Positions 24,127-33,352 of a stretch of DNA of 64,000 nt are shown here, piece after piece. The stretch spans positions 1-64,000 of the forward strand of contig JBMNHK010000001.1 in assembly GCA_050950345.1 (NCBI GenBank), in the 5' to 3' direction. Source of the DNA: Pelotomaculum_C sp050950345 (GTDB lineage Bacteria; Bacillota; Desulfotomaculia; Desulfotomaculales; Pelotomaculaceae). Numbering within the stretch: the first letter of the stretch is position 1; each line of letters begins with the position of its first letter. The translations under genes were made by a program, and so were the position numbers. The notes under the pieces were generated by a model, which was not told where the DNA came from, ran no database searches, and saw only the letters and a program-made list of their open reading frames with translations.

Positions 24127-26865
24127 TTATACTTTTAAGTACAATATTTTCCTGGTACGATCCTTAAGATATTTAAAAATGGTGCCCAATATTATCGGAG
24201 CTGAAGAAATGCCCAAAACCACAACCCAATGCTCACCGTATAACGGTACAGTATGGAAAACCGGCTGCAAGAAAGGCACATAGACAACAGCCAACTGTAA
24301 AACCGCAGAAATCGCTACGCCTACCAGCAAAAACGGGTTCGTCAAAAAGCCCACTTCGAAGATGCTATGCACTTCCGAGCGGCAAACAAAAACATAAAAC
24401 AATTGGAAAAATACCAGGGTGTTAAAGGCCAATGTCCTGGCCAGATCCAGTTCGCCAAGGGAAAGCCCGATTTGGAAAGCAAACAAGGTACCAAGTCCGA
24501 TTACAAGCCCGCTTGTGCCGATGCGCCTGAGCATACCATGGGAAAATATACTTTCTTTGGGATGGCGGGGCGGCCGGTTCATAATATCCCGATCGTAGCG
24601 ATCAACCCCTAAAGCCATAGCTGGTAAACCGTCTGTAACCAGGTTCATCCACAAGATCTGTATTGGCACCAGCGGCAGGGGCAAACCAATCAGCACCGCC
24701 AGAAACATGGTCAATACTTCCCCTACGTTGGTGGAGAGCAGATAACGGATAAATTTCCTGATATTATCATAGATACCACGGCCTTCTTCCACCGCAGCCA
24801 CAATACTGCTGAAATTGTCATCCGACAAGACCATTGACGAAGCTTCTTTAGTGACATCTGTACCTGTTGTCCCCATAGCAATGCCTATATCCGCTTCTTT
24901 AATTGCAGGGGCGTCATTGACACCGTCACCGGTCATGGCTACAACATGGCCGGCTTCTTTTAAAGCGCGGACAATTCTTAGTTTATGTTTGGGCGATAAC
25001 CTGGCATATACAGATGTTTTATCACTTGCCTCCTGCAATTGCCTGTCCGATAACTGGTCGATATCATGTCCCGTTAAGATATCCCCGCTGCTGAGAATAC
25101 CCAATTCCCTGGCGACAGCTTTGGCTGTCAAAGGATGGTCACCGGTGATCATTACCACTTTAATCCCAGCCCGGTGACAGGTTTTGACAGCCGAAACAGC
25201 AGCAGGACGCGGCGGGTCTATCATGCCGGCCAGGCCTAAGAATACTAATTTTTGCTCTACTTCCTCTTCATGAAATTCTATCATATTTTCCGGCAGTTCC
25301 CTATAAGCAAAGGCCAGAACACGCAGGGCTCCCTCCGCCATCATCTCATTGTGGGCCAGGATCGCTCTCTTATCCCCCGGGCTGAGGGGTACAGCTGCCC
25401 CAGCCTGATAGGTATGGGTGCAGAGTTCAACTATGCTGTCAGGGGCGCCCTTGACATAAGCTGCTATGTTACCTGCAGGCAACTTATGCAGTACGGTCAT
25501 GCGCTTGCGATCCGAATCAAAGGGTAATTCCGCCAGCCTGGGTTCCTTTTGTTCCAGCCTTTCCCGCCAGAAACCGGCCTTGGCGGCCATAACCAGCAAA
25601 GCTCCTTCGGTTGGATCTCCCATGATCGACCATTCCGGTGCGGTGCGCCCTTTGGCTAACCCTCTAAACAACCCGCCCACACTTATCCCGCTGCGTTCCA
25701 GTACTGCGTTGTTGCATAAAGCGGCTGCCTTCATCAACAAAGTGAACCTCAGATCACCGGTGTTTCCATCACCCTCAAAGGTGCCCTTGGGATCATAGCC
25801 TTCCCCGGTTACCTCATACTGCTCATCCCCAATAACGACCTTTCTGACAGCCATCTGGTTCTGAGTCAGTGTGCCGGTTTTATCAGAACAGATCACAGTA
25901 GCGCAACCCAGGGTCTCTACCGCCGGCAGTTTGCGCACAATGGCATTCCGCCGAATCATCCGCTGAACGCCAATAGCCAGGCACACGGTAACAATAGCCG
26001 GTAAGCCTTCGGGTATGGCAGCTACCGCCAAACTCACTCCTGCCAGAAACATTTCATAAGTTTCTAGACCTCTCGCTATACCCAAAACCATTACTGTCGC
26101 GCAAATTATCAGGCAAAAAGCCACCAATCCTTTACCAAGCTGCTCTAAACGCTTTTGCAGCGGCGTTTCTTCCTGGCCTGCTTCTTGAATCATGCCGCAT
26201 ATATGACCCATTTCAGTAGCCATGCCTGTATGTACAACCACACCCCGGCCCCGGCCCCGGGTTACAGAAGTGCCGAGATAAGCGATATTGCGGGCATCAC
26301 CCAGGGCAACCCTTTTACTTTCAAGTGCATTTTCACATTTGCGTACAGGCACAGATTCACCTGTAAGTGAAGACTCCTCAATTTCCAGGTTAGCTGTCTG
26401 CAGCAGCCGCAGGTCTGCCGGAACCCGGTCCCCTTCTTCCAGAATGACCAGATCTCCAGGTACCAGTTCAGCGGCAGGCACTTTGCGCTCCTGCCCGTTG
26501 CGTATCACCCTTGCCTCCGGAGCGATGATCTGTTTCAGCGCCTCAATAGAGCGCTCCGCCCGGTACTCCTGGACAAAACCGAGAATGGCATTGGCCACTA
26601 CGATAATCATAATCGTAATAGCATCAGCATATTCACCCAATATCCCCGAAATAAAGGTTGCTGCCAGCAGTACCAGAACCATAAAGTCGGTGAACTGATG
26701 TACAAAAAGGTGCCAGGCAGGCTTTTTAGGTGCATATACCAGCTCATTTGGGCCAAAGTGCTCCAACCTTTTTTTAATTTCTTTGTCATTAAGCCCTTTT
26801 TTGATGTCTGTACCAAGCTTTTCAACAACTTTTTCCTCATTCAAGGCATACCATTGCCCAGCCAA
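24127..26865 (-). CDS. Calcium-type (P2A-like) cation-transporting P-type ATPase
   Basis: A 912-residue membrane ATPase that probably exports Ca2+. It has an N-terminal cation-ATPase domain, the actuator TGES motif, M4 motif IPEGLPAIVTVC, and the phosphorylation site DKTGTLT near residue 327. The nucleotide domain KGAPD, the hinge TGDGVNDAPA and C-terminal membrane segments follow. The PEGL in M4 and the overall length favour a SERCA/PMR1-type pump over Mg or H pumps. The start is probably TTG at 26865, preceded by AAGGGGTGA. It is monocistronic: a terminator follows and a divergent HAD gene lies upstream. Confidence 0.9.
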   Translation of the reverse strand: MAGQWYALNEEKVVEKLGTDIKKGLNDKEIKKRLEHFGPNELVYAPKKPAWHLFVHQFTDFMVLVLLAATFISGILGEYADAITIMIIVVANAILGFVQEYRAERSIEALKQIIAPEARVIRNGQERKVPAAELVPGDLVILEEGDRVPADLRLLQTANLEIEESSLTGESVPVRKCENALESKRVALGDARNIAYLGTSVTRGRGRGVVVHTGMATEMGHICGMIQEAGQEETPLQKRLEQLGKGLVAFCLIICATVMVLGIARGLETYEMFLAGVSLAVAAIPEGLPAIVTVCLAIGVQRMIRRNAIVRKLPAVETLGCATVICSDKTGTLTQNQMAVRKVVIGDEQYEVTGEGYDPKGTFEGDGNTGDLRFTLLMKAAALCNNAVLERSGISVGGLFRGLAKGRTAPEWSIMGDPTEGALLVMAAKAGFWRERLEQKEPRLAELPFDSDRKRMTVLHKLPAGNIAAYVKGAPDSIVELCTHTYQAGAAVPLSPGDKRAILAHNEMMAEGALRVLAFAYRELPENMIEFHEEEVEQKLVFLGLAGMIDPPRPAAVSAVKTCHRAGIKVVMITGDHPLTAKAVARELGILSSGDILTGHDIDQLSDRQLQEASDKTSVYARLSPKHKLRIVRALKEAGHVVAMTGDGVNDAPAIKEADIGIAMGTTGTDVTKEASSMVLSDDNFSSIVAAVEEGRGIYDNIRKFIRYLLSTNVGEVLTMFLAVLIGLPLPLVPIQILWMNLVTDGLPAMALGVDRYDRDIMNRPPRHPKESIFSHGMLRRIGTSGLVIGLGTLFAFQIGLSLGELDLARTLAFNTLVFFQLFYVFVCRSEVHSIFEVGFLTNPFLLVGVAISAVLQLAVVYVPFLQPVFHTVPLYGEHWVVVLGISSAPIILGTIFKYLKDRTRKILYLKV

Positions 26866-26959
26866 TGACAGTCACCCCTTGTTCTACCTGATTATTCCAA
26901 AATATATTCACCCGCAGCTTGAAAAATCACCACTTGTTGGATGAGAGTGAATCAAAAGG

Positions 26960-26988
26960 TTTACATGCCATGGCATACCGTTTAAAAT
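26960..26988 (+). promoter_or_regulatory. Promoter of the HAD gene with a palindrome in the spacer
   Basis: TTTACA (26960-26965), a 17-base spacer and TAAAAT (26983-26988). The spacer start overlaps the perfect 12-bp palindrome ATGCCATGGCAT (26965-26976), a candidate operator. Confidence 0.6.
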
Positions 26989-27021
26989 AGAATGAGGTTT
27001 TTGTTATATGACAAGAGGTGA

Positions 27022-27495
27022 ATGATGCTTACTATTGATATTCCCGGCAGGGGAACATGCTCGCTCCGGCATATAGTGCTGGACTATAACGGTACTATAG
27101 GTTTCGACGGACACCTGCTTCCGGGGGTTGAAGAAAGGCTTAATTTACTGGCTGAAGTTTTGGAAGTGCATATTATCACGGCAGATACTTTTGGCTTATG
27201 CAGGGCTGCCTGTCAGAGTATCAAAGCCAGGATCAACATCCTGTCCGACTCCCTCGGCGGGCCACAAAAAGATCAATTTGTTCAATCTCTCGGTCCGGAA
27301 AGTGTTGTCGCGGTGGGTAACGGCAATAATGACGCGCTGATGCTAAAGCGTGCCGCTATCGGCGTGGCCGTGCTGGGCCAGGAAGGAGCTTCTGCTTTAG
27401 CCCTCCAGGCGTGTGATGTAGTTGTCAGAGACATCAACGATGGTTTGGATTTATTCTTAAAGCCTAAACGGTTAATTGCAACTTTAAGGCTGTAA
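27022..27495 (+). CDS. Soluble HAD-family P-type-ATPase-like phosphatase
   Basis: A 157-residue HAD hydrolase resembling the isolated phosphorylation/hinge domain of P-type ATPases (COG4087, 'soluble P-type ATPase'). The nucleophile motif is LDYNGTIG (DxNGT in place of the usual DKTGT), with TAD as motif II and VAVGNGNNDALML as the GDGxND-like hinge. There are no membrane segments. The start may be either of two adjacent ATGs at 27022 or 27025, with AGAGGTG upstream. It is divergent from the Ca-ATPase and has its own promoter and terminator. Substrate unknown. Confidence 0.82.
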   Translation: MMLTIDIPGRGTCSLRHIVLDYNGTIGFDGHLLPGVEERLNLLAEVLEVHIITADTFGLCRAACQSIKARINILSDSLGGPQKDQFVQSLGPESVVAVGNGNNDALMLKRAAIGVAVLGQEGASALALQACDVVVRDINDGLDLFLKPKRLIATLRL

Positions 27496-27503
27496 GCAAG
27501 GAC

Positions 27504-27544
27504 AAAAAAGAGGGTAAGAGCCCTTATAGCTCACCCTCTTTTTT
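27504..27544 (+). terminator. Terminator after the HAD gene
   Basis: AAAAAAGAGGGT-A-AGAGC pairs with GCTC-ACCCTCTTTTTT, a bulged stem with T-runs on both strands. It lies nine bases after the HAD stop. Confidence 0.75.
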
Positions 27545-27683
27545 ATACCAATGCCTGCATTGCACCGGTTAATTTCTAAAAATCAAGATCCAGCCCTTTA
27601 CAGAATGGAACTCTTATACCGGATTTACTAGTTTGGCGGGTTGTCAGGTCACTTTTACCCGTAAGGCTGTCAAAAATCAAAAG

Positions 27684-27706
27684 TCCCAACCCTGTTGAAG
27701 GTTGGA
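27684..27706 (-). terminator. Terminator of the tRNA operon
   Basis: CCAACC/GGTTGG (27686-27691 with 27700-27705) is followed on the minus strand by a T-rich tract. It lies just beyond tRNA-Val, the last gene of the tRNA cluster. Confidence 0.6.
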
Positions 27707-27729
27707 ACCCTTGTTTTGTTTGATTATGG

Positions 27730-27802
<73 letters not shown>

Positions 27803-27810
27803 TTATATGG

Positions 27811-27883
27811 TGACCCCTACGGGATTCGAACCCGTGTTACCGCCGTGAAAGGGCGGTGTCTTAAACCGCTTGACCAAGGGGCC
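27811..27883 (-). tRNA. tRNA-Glu (anticodon TTC)
   Basis: The minus-strand cloverleaf has acceptor GGCCCCT, anticodon loop CTTTCAC and T-loop GGTTCGAAT. An encoded CCA lies at 27808-27810. Confidence 0.95.
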
Positions 27884-27913
27884 ATTTGCTGTTTTAAATC
27901 GCCGCTCCATTGG

Positions 27914-27985
27914 TGGGCCCACCAGGATTCGAACCTGGAACCAGCCGGTTATGAGCCGGATGCTCTACCGTTGAGCTATGGGCCC
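27914..27985 (-). tRNA. tRNA with anticodon CAT (Met elongator or Ile2)
   Basis: Acceptor GGGCCCA, anticodon loop CTCATAA, T-loop GGTTCGAAT and an encoded CCA (27911-27913). It is not an initiator tRNA, since the acceptor is fully paired. The choice between elongator Met and lysidine-modified Ile2 was not resolved. Confidence 0.9.
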
Positions 27986-27993
27986 AAATATGG

Positions 27994-28065
27994 CTCCTCG
28001 AGTAGGATTCGAACCTACAACCTACCGGTTAACAGCCGGTTGCTCTACCGTTGAGCTATCGAGGA
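27994..28065 (-). tRNA. tRNA-Asn (anticodon GTT)
   Basis: Acceptor TCCTCGA/TCGAGGA, anticodon loop CTGTTAA, T-loop GGTTCGAAT and an encoded CCA (27991-27993). It is the first tRNA after the promoter. Confidence 0.95.
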
Positions 28066-28080
28066 ACATCGGCAATAAAC

Positions 28081-28109
28081 ATTATACGATAGTTTATACT
28101 TGCCGTCAA
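28081..28109 (-). promoter_or_regulatory. Promoter of the four-tRNA operon
   Basis: On the minus strand TTGACG (28109-28104), a 17-base spacer and TATAAT (28086-28081). CGGCAA and TTGCCG (28070-28075 and 28100-28105) flank the core symmetrically. Confidence 0.8.
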
Positions 28110-28141
28110 TGGCTATTATCTTGTTACCTGATATTTTAGAC

Positions 28142-29236
28142 TCATTCCAGGTAATCTTTCAATTTTTTACTGCGGCTTGGGTGGCGGAGCTTACGCAGCG
28201 TCTTGGCTTCAATCTGCCTGATTCTTTCCCGGGTAACCCCAAATTGCTGGCCTACCTCTTCCAGGGTCCTGGCCCTGCCGTCATCCAGTCCAAAACGCAG
28301 CCGCAGTACTTTTTGCTCCCGCTCAGTTAGAGTCTTTAACACATCATCCAACTGTTCCCTGAGCAGGGTGAAGGATGCTTCTTCTGCCGGCGCCCTGGCG
28401 TCATGATCCTCAATAAAGTCACCGAGATGGGAGTCCTCTTCTTCACCGATAGGTGTTTCTAAGGATACCGGTTCCTGGGCAATTTTCTGAATCTCCCTGA
28501 CTTTCTCCTCGGTGATATTCATTTCCTTTGCAATCTCCTCAGGACTCGGCTCCCGGCCTAATTCCTGCAGAAGCTGACGCTGCACCCTGACCAGTTTATT
28601 AATAGTTTCCACCATATGCACTGGAATCCTGATTGTTCTGGCCTGATCGGCAATAGACCTGGTTATGGCCTGACGAATCCACCAGGTAGCATAAGTGCTA
28701 AACTTGTATCCTTTGCGATAGTCAAATTTTTCCACGGCTTTAATCAAACCCAGATTACCCTCCTGGATGAGATCCAGGAAAAGCATGCCGCGTCCAACAT
28801 AACGCTTGGCGATACTGACTACCAGCCTTAAATTGGCTTCAGCAAGCCTTCTCTTGGCTTCTTCATCACCCGCTTCCATGCGTTTAGCAAGTTCCACTTC
28901 TTCAGCCGGTGTGAGCAAAGGAACACGGCCTATTTCCTTCAGGTACATGCGAACGGGATCATCTATGCCCACGCCCTCGGGAACACTCAGGTCTACTTCG
29001 ACCTCTTCAGCGTGCTTTTCTTCTATGGCCGCGTCTTCAACAGGCTCTATTTCCACTGTTTCGGCAACAACTTCAATTCCTAAACCTGCCAGACTCTCAT
29101 AAATATCATCAATCTGTTCAGGTGTCAGCTCCGTACCTTGAAGACTGTCCATAATCTCGTTATATGTTAAAATGCCGCGTTTTTTCCCTCTTTCAATGAG
29201 TTCATTAACGCTTTCATTTTTGCTCTGTTCTCTCAC
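28142..29236 (-). CDS. rpoD: Primary RNA polymerase sigma factor
   Basis: A 364-residue sigma-70 (SigA). Region 1.1 is at the N-terminus; region 1.2 begins PVRMYLKEIGRVPLLT. Region 2 contains RRLAEANLRLVVSIAKRY and FSTYATWWIRQAI for -10 recognition. Region 4 has LRLRFGLDDGRARTLEEVG and the helix-turn-helix ending RQIEAKTLRKL. The size is typical of Firmicutes SigA, which lack the long non-conserved insert. The start is GTG at 29236, sharing GTGA with the dnaG stop; this dnaG-sigA order is the conserved macromolecular synthesis operon. Confidence 0.96.
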   Translation of the reverse strand: MREQSKNESVNELIERGKKRGILTYNEIMDSLQGTELTPEQIDDIYESLAGLGIEVVAETVEIEPVEDAAIEEKHAEEVEVDLSVPEGVGIDDPVRMYLKEIGRVPLLTPAEEVELAKRMEAGDEEAKRRLAEANLRLVVSIAKRYVGRGMLFLDLIQEGNLGLIKAVEKFDYRKGYKFSTYATWWIRQAITRSIADQARTIRIPVHMVETINKLVRVQRQLLQELGREPSPEEIAKEMNITEEKVREIQKIAQEPVSLETPIGEEEDSHLGDFIEDHDARAPAEEASFTLLREQLDDVLKTLTEREQKVLRLRFGLDDGRARTLEEVGQQFGVTRERIRQIEAKTLRKLRHPSRSKKLKDYLE

Positions 29237-31128
29237 ACGCCGTCACTCCCCTCTTTAGGGTATCTCGAGGTATTAGTAGATATCAGTTGCTGGTAATCTT
29301 CCAGTAATTTTTTAGCGCGGGCCTGGTTACCAACCTTCTCAGCTTCATCTATGCCCTTTAAAATCATAAGCTCTTGCAACAAGTGGTAATGAATCCCCAA
29401 CTTTTCAGCCTCACCTATTTCCTTCAATATTTTTTCTCTTCGTTCCTGCCTCCGGCAGCGAGCGATTGACTCAATGTGGCTGTTTATTATTTCAACCGGA
29501 TCATCTCCGGGTATTTCCCTGGTCAGCAATCTGCTCAACAAAGCCTGTTCCTCATCATTAAGGTAGGGAGCTATTTCTGCCGGCTGATATGTGCTTTTTG
29601 CGGCTATCTCCAGACAGTGATCAAATATCTTCTGGCAGCGCTGATCCTGGAAACGACCGTTTTCTAGTTTGTCCCGGATGATTTTGGCCAGGGAAGCATC
29701 CTCCAAAGCCATTCTTAATAAAACTCGTTCTGCTTTACTTATGGCATCCCCAGGTTCATCTTGATTACCGCTAGTATGCATATGTTTTGCAATATTATCC
29801 GTTTTTGTCCATTTTTTGCTTGATTTTAACTTAAACCGCCTGAATTCTCCATAAACTGTTTCCCAACTCAAATTTAATATGCGTGCCGCAGACCTGAGCC
29901 CTTCTTCCCGCTCAACTTCGCTGTTAAACCCGGCCAAACCGGGAAATACCTGCCGCAATATATGGAGTTTGTCGGCTGGTGTCCTCAAAGGCCTTGCCCC
30001 CGCAAGCTGTTCTAGTTTATACTGAAACAGTAAGGGAGCACCGGCTACTATTGTTTCCCACTTTTGGGGGCCATGTTTATGCAAAAACTCGTCTGGGTCT
30101 TTTCCATCCGGGAGCCTTAAAACCCTGACCTGGCAACCTAATTCTTCCAGCAGGTCCAGACTGCGGGCCGTAGCGGCTTCCCCTGCTGAGTCAGCATCAT
30201 AAGCAACTACTACATCACGGCTGTAATGCGTTAATAACCGGCCATGTTCTTGTGTCAGTGCTGTGCCCATGGAGGCAACGGCGTTTTTAATCCCGTGTTG
30301 ATGAGCGGTAATAACATCCATGTAACCCTCCATCAGCACTACATATCCCTTTTCCCTGATCGCGGCCCTGGCCAGGTGGAGACCATAGAGCAGACGGCCC
30401 TTGCTGAAAAAAGATGTTTCCGGCGTGTTCAGGTATTTCGGCAAAGAATCGTCGAGTACACGCCCGCCGAAACCGACAACTTGCCCGGTGGGGTCCCATA
30501 TGGGAAAAATGAGCCGGTCACGAAACCGGTCATAATACCTTCCTGCGTCAGTTTTAACCACTAATCCGGCCTCAACAGCCTGCTTGGCCTTTAGGCCTTT
30601 TTCTTCCAAAAAACTAAGCAATGAACCCCATTCAGGCAAAGCAAACCCCAGCTGAAATTCTTCCCGCATCTGTCTGGTAATACCGCGCCCGGCTAAATAT
30701 TCTCTGGCAACCGCCGCTCCGTTATGCTTCTCCAGGATTTGCCGGAAGTAATTACGGGCCAGGTCATTAACCTCGCGGTATAGCTTAAATCGTCGCGCCC
30801 TTTCCTGCTGCAATGGGCTTTCAACAACAGGTATAGTTACCCCTGACTGTTGCGCTAACGTGGTCACTGCTTCTTGAAAACTCAAGTTTTCTTTAAGCAT
30901 TAAGAATTTAAAAACGTCACCACCGGCTCCGCAACCAAAACAATAAAAGATTTGCTTTCCCGGCGTGACAGTGAATGAAGGCGTCCTTTCGTTGTGAAAC
31001 GGACAGGAACCAACATAGTTTTTGCCTTTTTTCTTTAATTGAACAAAACGGGATACCACTTCAACGATATCGGATCGCTGGCGGACTGTCTCCAGGACAT
31101 CTTCAGGAATTAAGCCCACCCAAATCAC
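29233..31128 (-). CDS. dnaG: DNA primase
   Basis: A 631-residue primase that makes RNA primers at the replication fork. The N-terminal zinc-binding motif (CPFHNERTPSF ... CFGCGAGGD) is at about 42-68. The TOPRIM core contains VLMEGYMDVITAHQ and AYDADSAGEAA. The C-terminal ~140 residues form the helicase-binding domain. The start is GTG at 31128 or, with better spacing from GAAGGTG, GTG at 31119. It overlaps rpoD by 4 bases. Confidence 0.95.
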   Translation of the reverse strand: MIWVGLIPEDVLETVRQRSDIVEVVSRFVQLKKKGKNYVGSCPFHNERTPSFTVTPGKQIFYCFGCGAGGDVFKFLMLKENLSFQEAVTTLAQQSGVTIPVVESPLQQERARRFKLYREVNDLARNYFRQILEKHNGAAVAREYLAGRGITRQMREEFQLGFALPEWGSLLSFLEEKGLKAKQAVEAGLVVKTDAGRYYDRFRDRLIFPIWDPTGQVVGFGGRVLDDSLPKYLNTPETSFFSKGRLLYGLHLARAAIREKGYVVLMEGYMDVITAHQHGIKNAVASMGTALTQEHGRLLTHYSRDVVVAYDADSAGEAATARSLDLLEELGCQVRVLRLPDGKDPDEFLHKHGPQKWETIVAGAPLLFQYKLEQLAGARPLRTPADKLHILRQVFPGLAGFNSEVEREEGLRSAARILNLSWETVYGEFRRFKLKSSKKWTKTDNIAKHMHTSGNQDEPGDAISKAERVLLRMALEDASLAKIIRDKLENGRFQDQRCQKIFDHCLEIAAKSTYQPAEIAPYLNDEEQALLSRLLTREIPGDDPVEIINSHIESIARCRRQERREKILKEIGEAEKLGIHYHLLQELMILKGIDEAEKVGNQARAKKLLEDYQQLISTNTSRYPKEGSDGV

Positions 31129-31332
31129 CTTCTATAGCAAGACATATAAGTTAATTTCAACAAATAATTATATTGTCCTGCTGCCTGTCCTGCTGCGGCA
31201 AATATTAAATAATTTCAGCTGTATCCTCCGTTATTTAAAGTTATTCGCTTTAAAAGGTAAATTTCCTCCTATTAACGACAATATTTTGATTAGTATTGCC
31301 ATATATTGTAATTATTAACCTCCCTGGCCGGT

Positions 31333-32334
31333 TTACTCCACCCAGGGACGCGGCAAGAAGGTTTTCTGGTACAGACGTATAGCAAAACGGTCAGTCATAC
31401 CGGCAATATAATCACAGATTATTCTCTGTGCATTTGATGACGTGATATGCTGATAGTATTCTGCTGGCAAAGCTTGCGTGTTTTCCAAAAAATACTCAAA
31501 CAGCCTCTGGATCACTTGTTTGATCTTGGTTTCCTCGCGTTTCGCCTCGGAATCCACATAGACATGTGCAAACAGGAAATCCCGCAGTTGATCTGTGACC
31601 GACTGAATTAACGGGCTCATTTTAATGACTTTGGATTCATTCCAGTTGGTTCGGATAAGATCCAGCACCATGGTATTAATTCTATCCCTGTGCTCCCTCC
31701 CCAAAACAGCAAGGCAATCCTCCGGCAGATCTTCGATGGTCAAGATACCACCGCGTATGGCGTCATCAATATCATGGTTGATATAGGCCACCCTGTCACA
31801 AATTTTTACAATTTGCCCCTCAAGGGTAACAGCCTGACCATCTCCGGTATGGTTTAGGATACCGTCCCTGACTTCATAGGTCAGATTGAGGCCATCCTTG
31901 CCCTCCAACACATCAACCACCCGCAAGCTTTGATGGTTGTGTTTAAAGCCGCCCTCCATCAATTCGTCTAAGGCATCTTCACCGGCGTGACCAAAAGGGG
32001 TGTGCCCCAGGTCGTGTCCCAACGCTATCGCTTCGGTAAGATCTTCATTTAATCTAAGGGCCCGGGTCACGGTACGGGCTATTTGAGCCACTTCCAGGGT
32101 ATGGGTCAGCCTGGTTCTGTAATGATCACCTTCGGGAATGGTAAATACCTGCGTCTTAGACTTTAACCTGCGAAAGCTTTTGGAATGCAGGATCCTGTCC
32201 CGGTCACGCTGAAAAGCAGTGCGGACACTGCATTCCGGCTCTGGCTGCTCCCGGCCTTTGCTGGCACTGCTTAAACAAGCGTGAGGAGACAAAATTGATC
32301 GCTCCAATTCCTCAGCACTCAGTCTAATATCCAT
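31333..32334 (-). CDS. dGTPase-like HD-domain triphosphohydrolase
   Basis: A 333-residue HD-superfamily protein of the dGTP triphosphohydrolase family. The HD metal site shows RLTHTLEVAQIA, then GHDLGHTPFGHAGE, then a later Asp in RVAYINHDIDD. The C-terminal antiviral-type associated domain is short, as in bacterial dNTPase homologues. It probably hydrolyses dNTPs to nucleosides and triphosphate; true specificity is unknown. It is commonly adjacent to dnaG and rpoD in Clostridia. Confidence 0.88.
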   Translation of the reverse strand: MDIRLSAEELERSILSPHACLSSASKGREQPEPECSVRTAFQRDRDRILHSKSFRRLKSKTQVFTIPEGDHYRTRLTHTLEVAQIARTVTRALRLNEDLTEAIALGHDLGHTPFGHAGEDALDELMEGGFKHNHQSLRVVDVLEGKDGLNLTYEVRDGILNHTGDGQAVTLEGQIVKICDRVAYINHDIDDAIRGGILTIEDLPEDCLAVLGREHRDRINTMVLDLIRTNWNESKVIKMSPLIQSVTDQLRDFLFAHVYVDSEAKREETKIKQVIQRLFEYFLENTQALPAEYYQHITSSNAQRIICDYIAGMTDRFAIRLYQKTFLPRPWVE

Positions 32335-32483
32335 ACTTCGTCACCTACCCTGAAGATATTTGGGCTTCCACCAAGAAGTAGACCTGCAATTTTATGCTGT
32401 CCTTTATAAAAGTGCAACAGTAATTCTACCGGATAGTTAATTTATCCTGCTCAGGGCAAATGTAAAGCGTTAATTAATCCGGC

Positions 32484-32510
32484 AATCCCGGTGAAAGACC
32501 TGCCGGGATT
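32484..32510. repeat. Perfect 8-bp hairpin after thpR
   Basis: AATCCCGG and CCGGGATT flank 11 bases. No T-run follows in either direction, so it may be an mRNA-stabilising hairpin or a weak terminator of thpR. The remainder of the gap 32335-32556 shows nothing else. Confidence 0.5.
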
Positions 32511-32556
32511 GATGAATGCTCATATGTTTATAAACCATATGCGTATTTACAAACAA

Positions 32557-33117
32557 CTAGGACATAATTGCCCTGGATAAGACGGAATAGCGGGGCCCTC
32601 CGGGCAGCAGTTCGCTTTGCATCAGCTCTATAGAGCCAACCCGGGCTGTGCCAAAAGCACCTTTACCTGCAAACTCCCGGGCTTTAGCCATGACAGCTGT
32701 AAATCCCCGGGGTGTCCTGGCCCGGGCCAGGGTAAGATGCGCAGAAAATTTCTTTTTGTCAGGAGCAAAACCCAAAAGTCCCATTTCCCTCTGCACCTTT
32801 TTTTGCAGACTGGTGAGTGAGGCTACATCACCGTTAACTCCTACCCACAACACACGTGGCCGCTCTACGGAGGGAAAGACGCCCACACCTGTCAGGGACA
32901 GCATAAACGGTTTGCTGCCGGCTGCTGCTTTTTGTATCCCTTCACTAATAGAGTCAACTCTTTCAGGCGCAACTTCGCCTAGAAACTGCAGTGTCAAATG
33001 CAGGTTTTCTTCTGACACCCATTTGAGGTCGGCAGGAATTTGACGCAATGCCCGTACCAGTTTACCCAGGAACTCCTTGATCTCATCTGAAAAATTTATG
33101 GCTATAAAAAGTCTCAC
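32557..33117 (-). CDS. thpR: RNA 2',3'-cyclic phosphodiesterase (ThpR/LigT)
   Basis: A ~186-residue 2H phosphoesterase. Two HxTx motifs are visible, HLTLQFLG (N-terminal half) and HLTLARART (C-terminal half), the pair that acts on 2',3'-cyclic phosphate RNA ends. The start is placed at GTG 33117, with GGGAGGAGC seven bases upstream. A longer frame from ATG 33189 would add 24 basic residues not usual for the family. It is flanked by hairpins and probably transcribed alone. The physiological RNA substrate is not known for this family. Confidence 0.88.
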   Translation of the reverse strand: MRLFIAINFSDEIKEFLGKLVRALRQIPADLKWVSEENLHLTLQFLGEVAPERVDSISEGIQKAAAGSKPFMLSLTGVGVFPSVERPRVLWVGVNGDVASLTSLQKKVQREMGLLGFAPDKKKFSAHLTLARARTPRGFTAVMAKAREFAGKGAFGTARVGSIELMQSELLPGGPRYSVLSRAIMS

Positions 33118-33230
33118 CTTGCGCTCCTCCCGTCGCTGTTTTTCTCCTTTAGTTCTATTGTTATTATGCAGATTCAATTTTTCGGTCATGCCCGCACTTC
33201 ATTATTTCCCAATGTTTTCAGTATAAAACA

Positions 33231-33275
33231 GGGTGTTGTACACTAAATCACGCAAGATTTTAGCTGCCAACACCC
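33231..33275 (-). terminator. Possible terminator of the ppdK transcript
   Basis: GGGTGTTG and CAACACCC are perfect 8-bp arms around a 29-base loop, followed on the minus strand by CTGTTTTATAC. The long loop and short T-tract make it a weak candidate. Confidence 0.45.
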
Positions 33276-33352
33276 ATATTTCACACCTATGAAATTACCT
33301 CAAAAATCCCATGATACAAGGCTTTTCACACTTCCAGCACAGCTTTTTGCGA

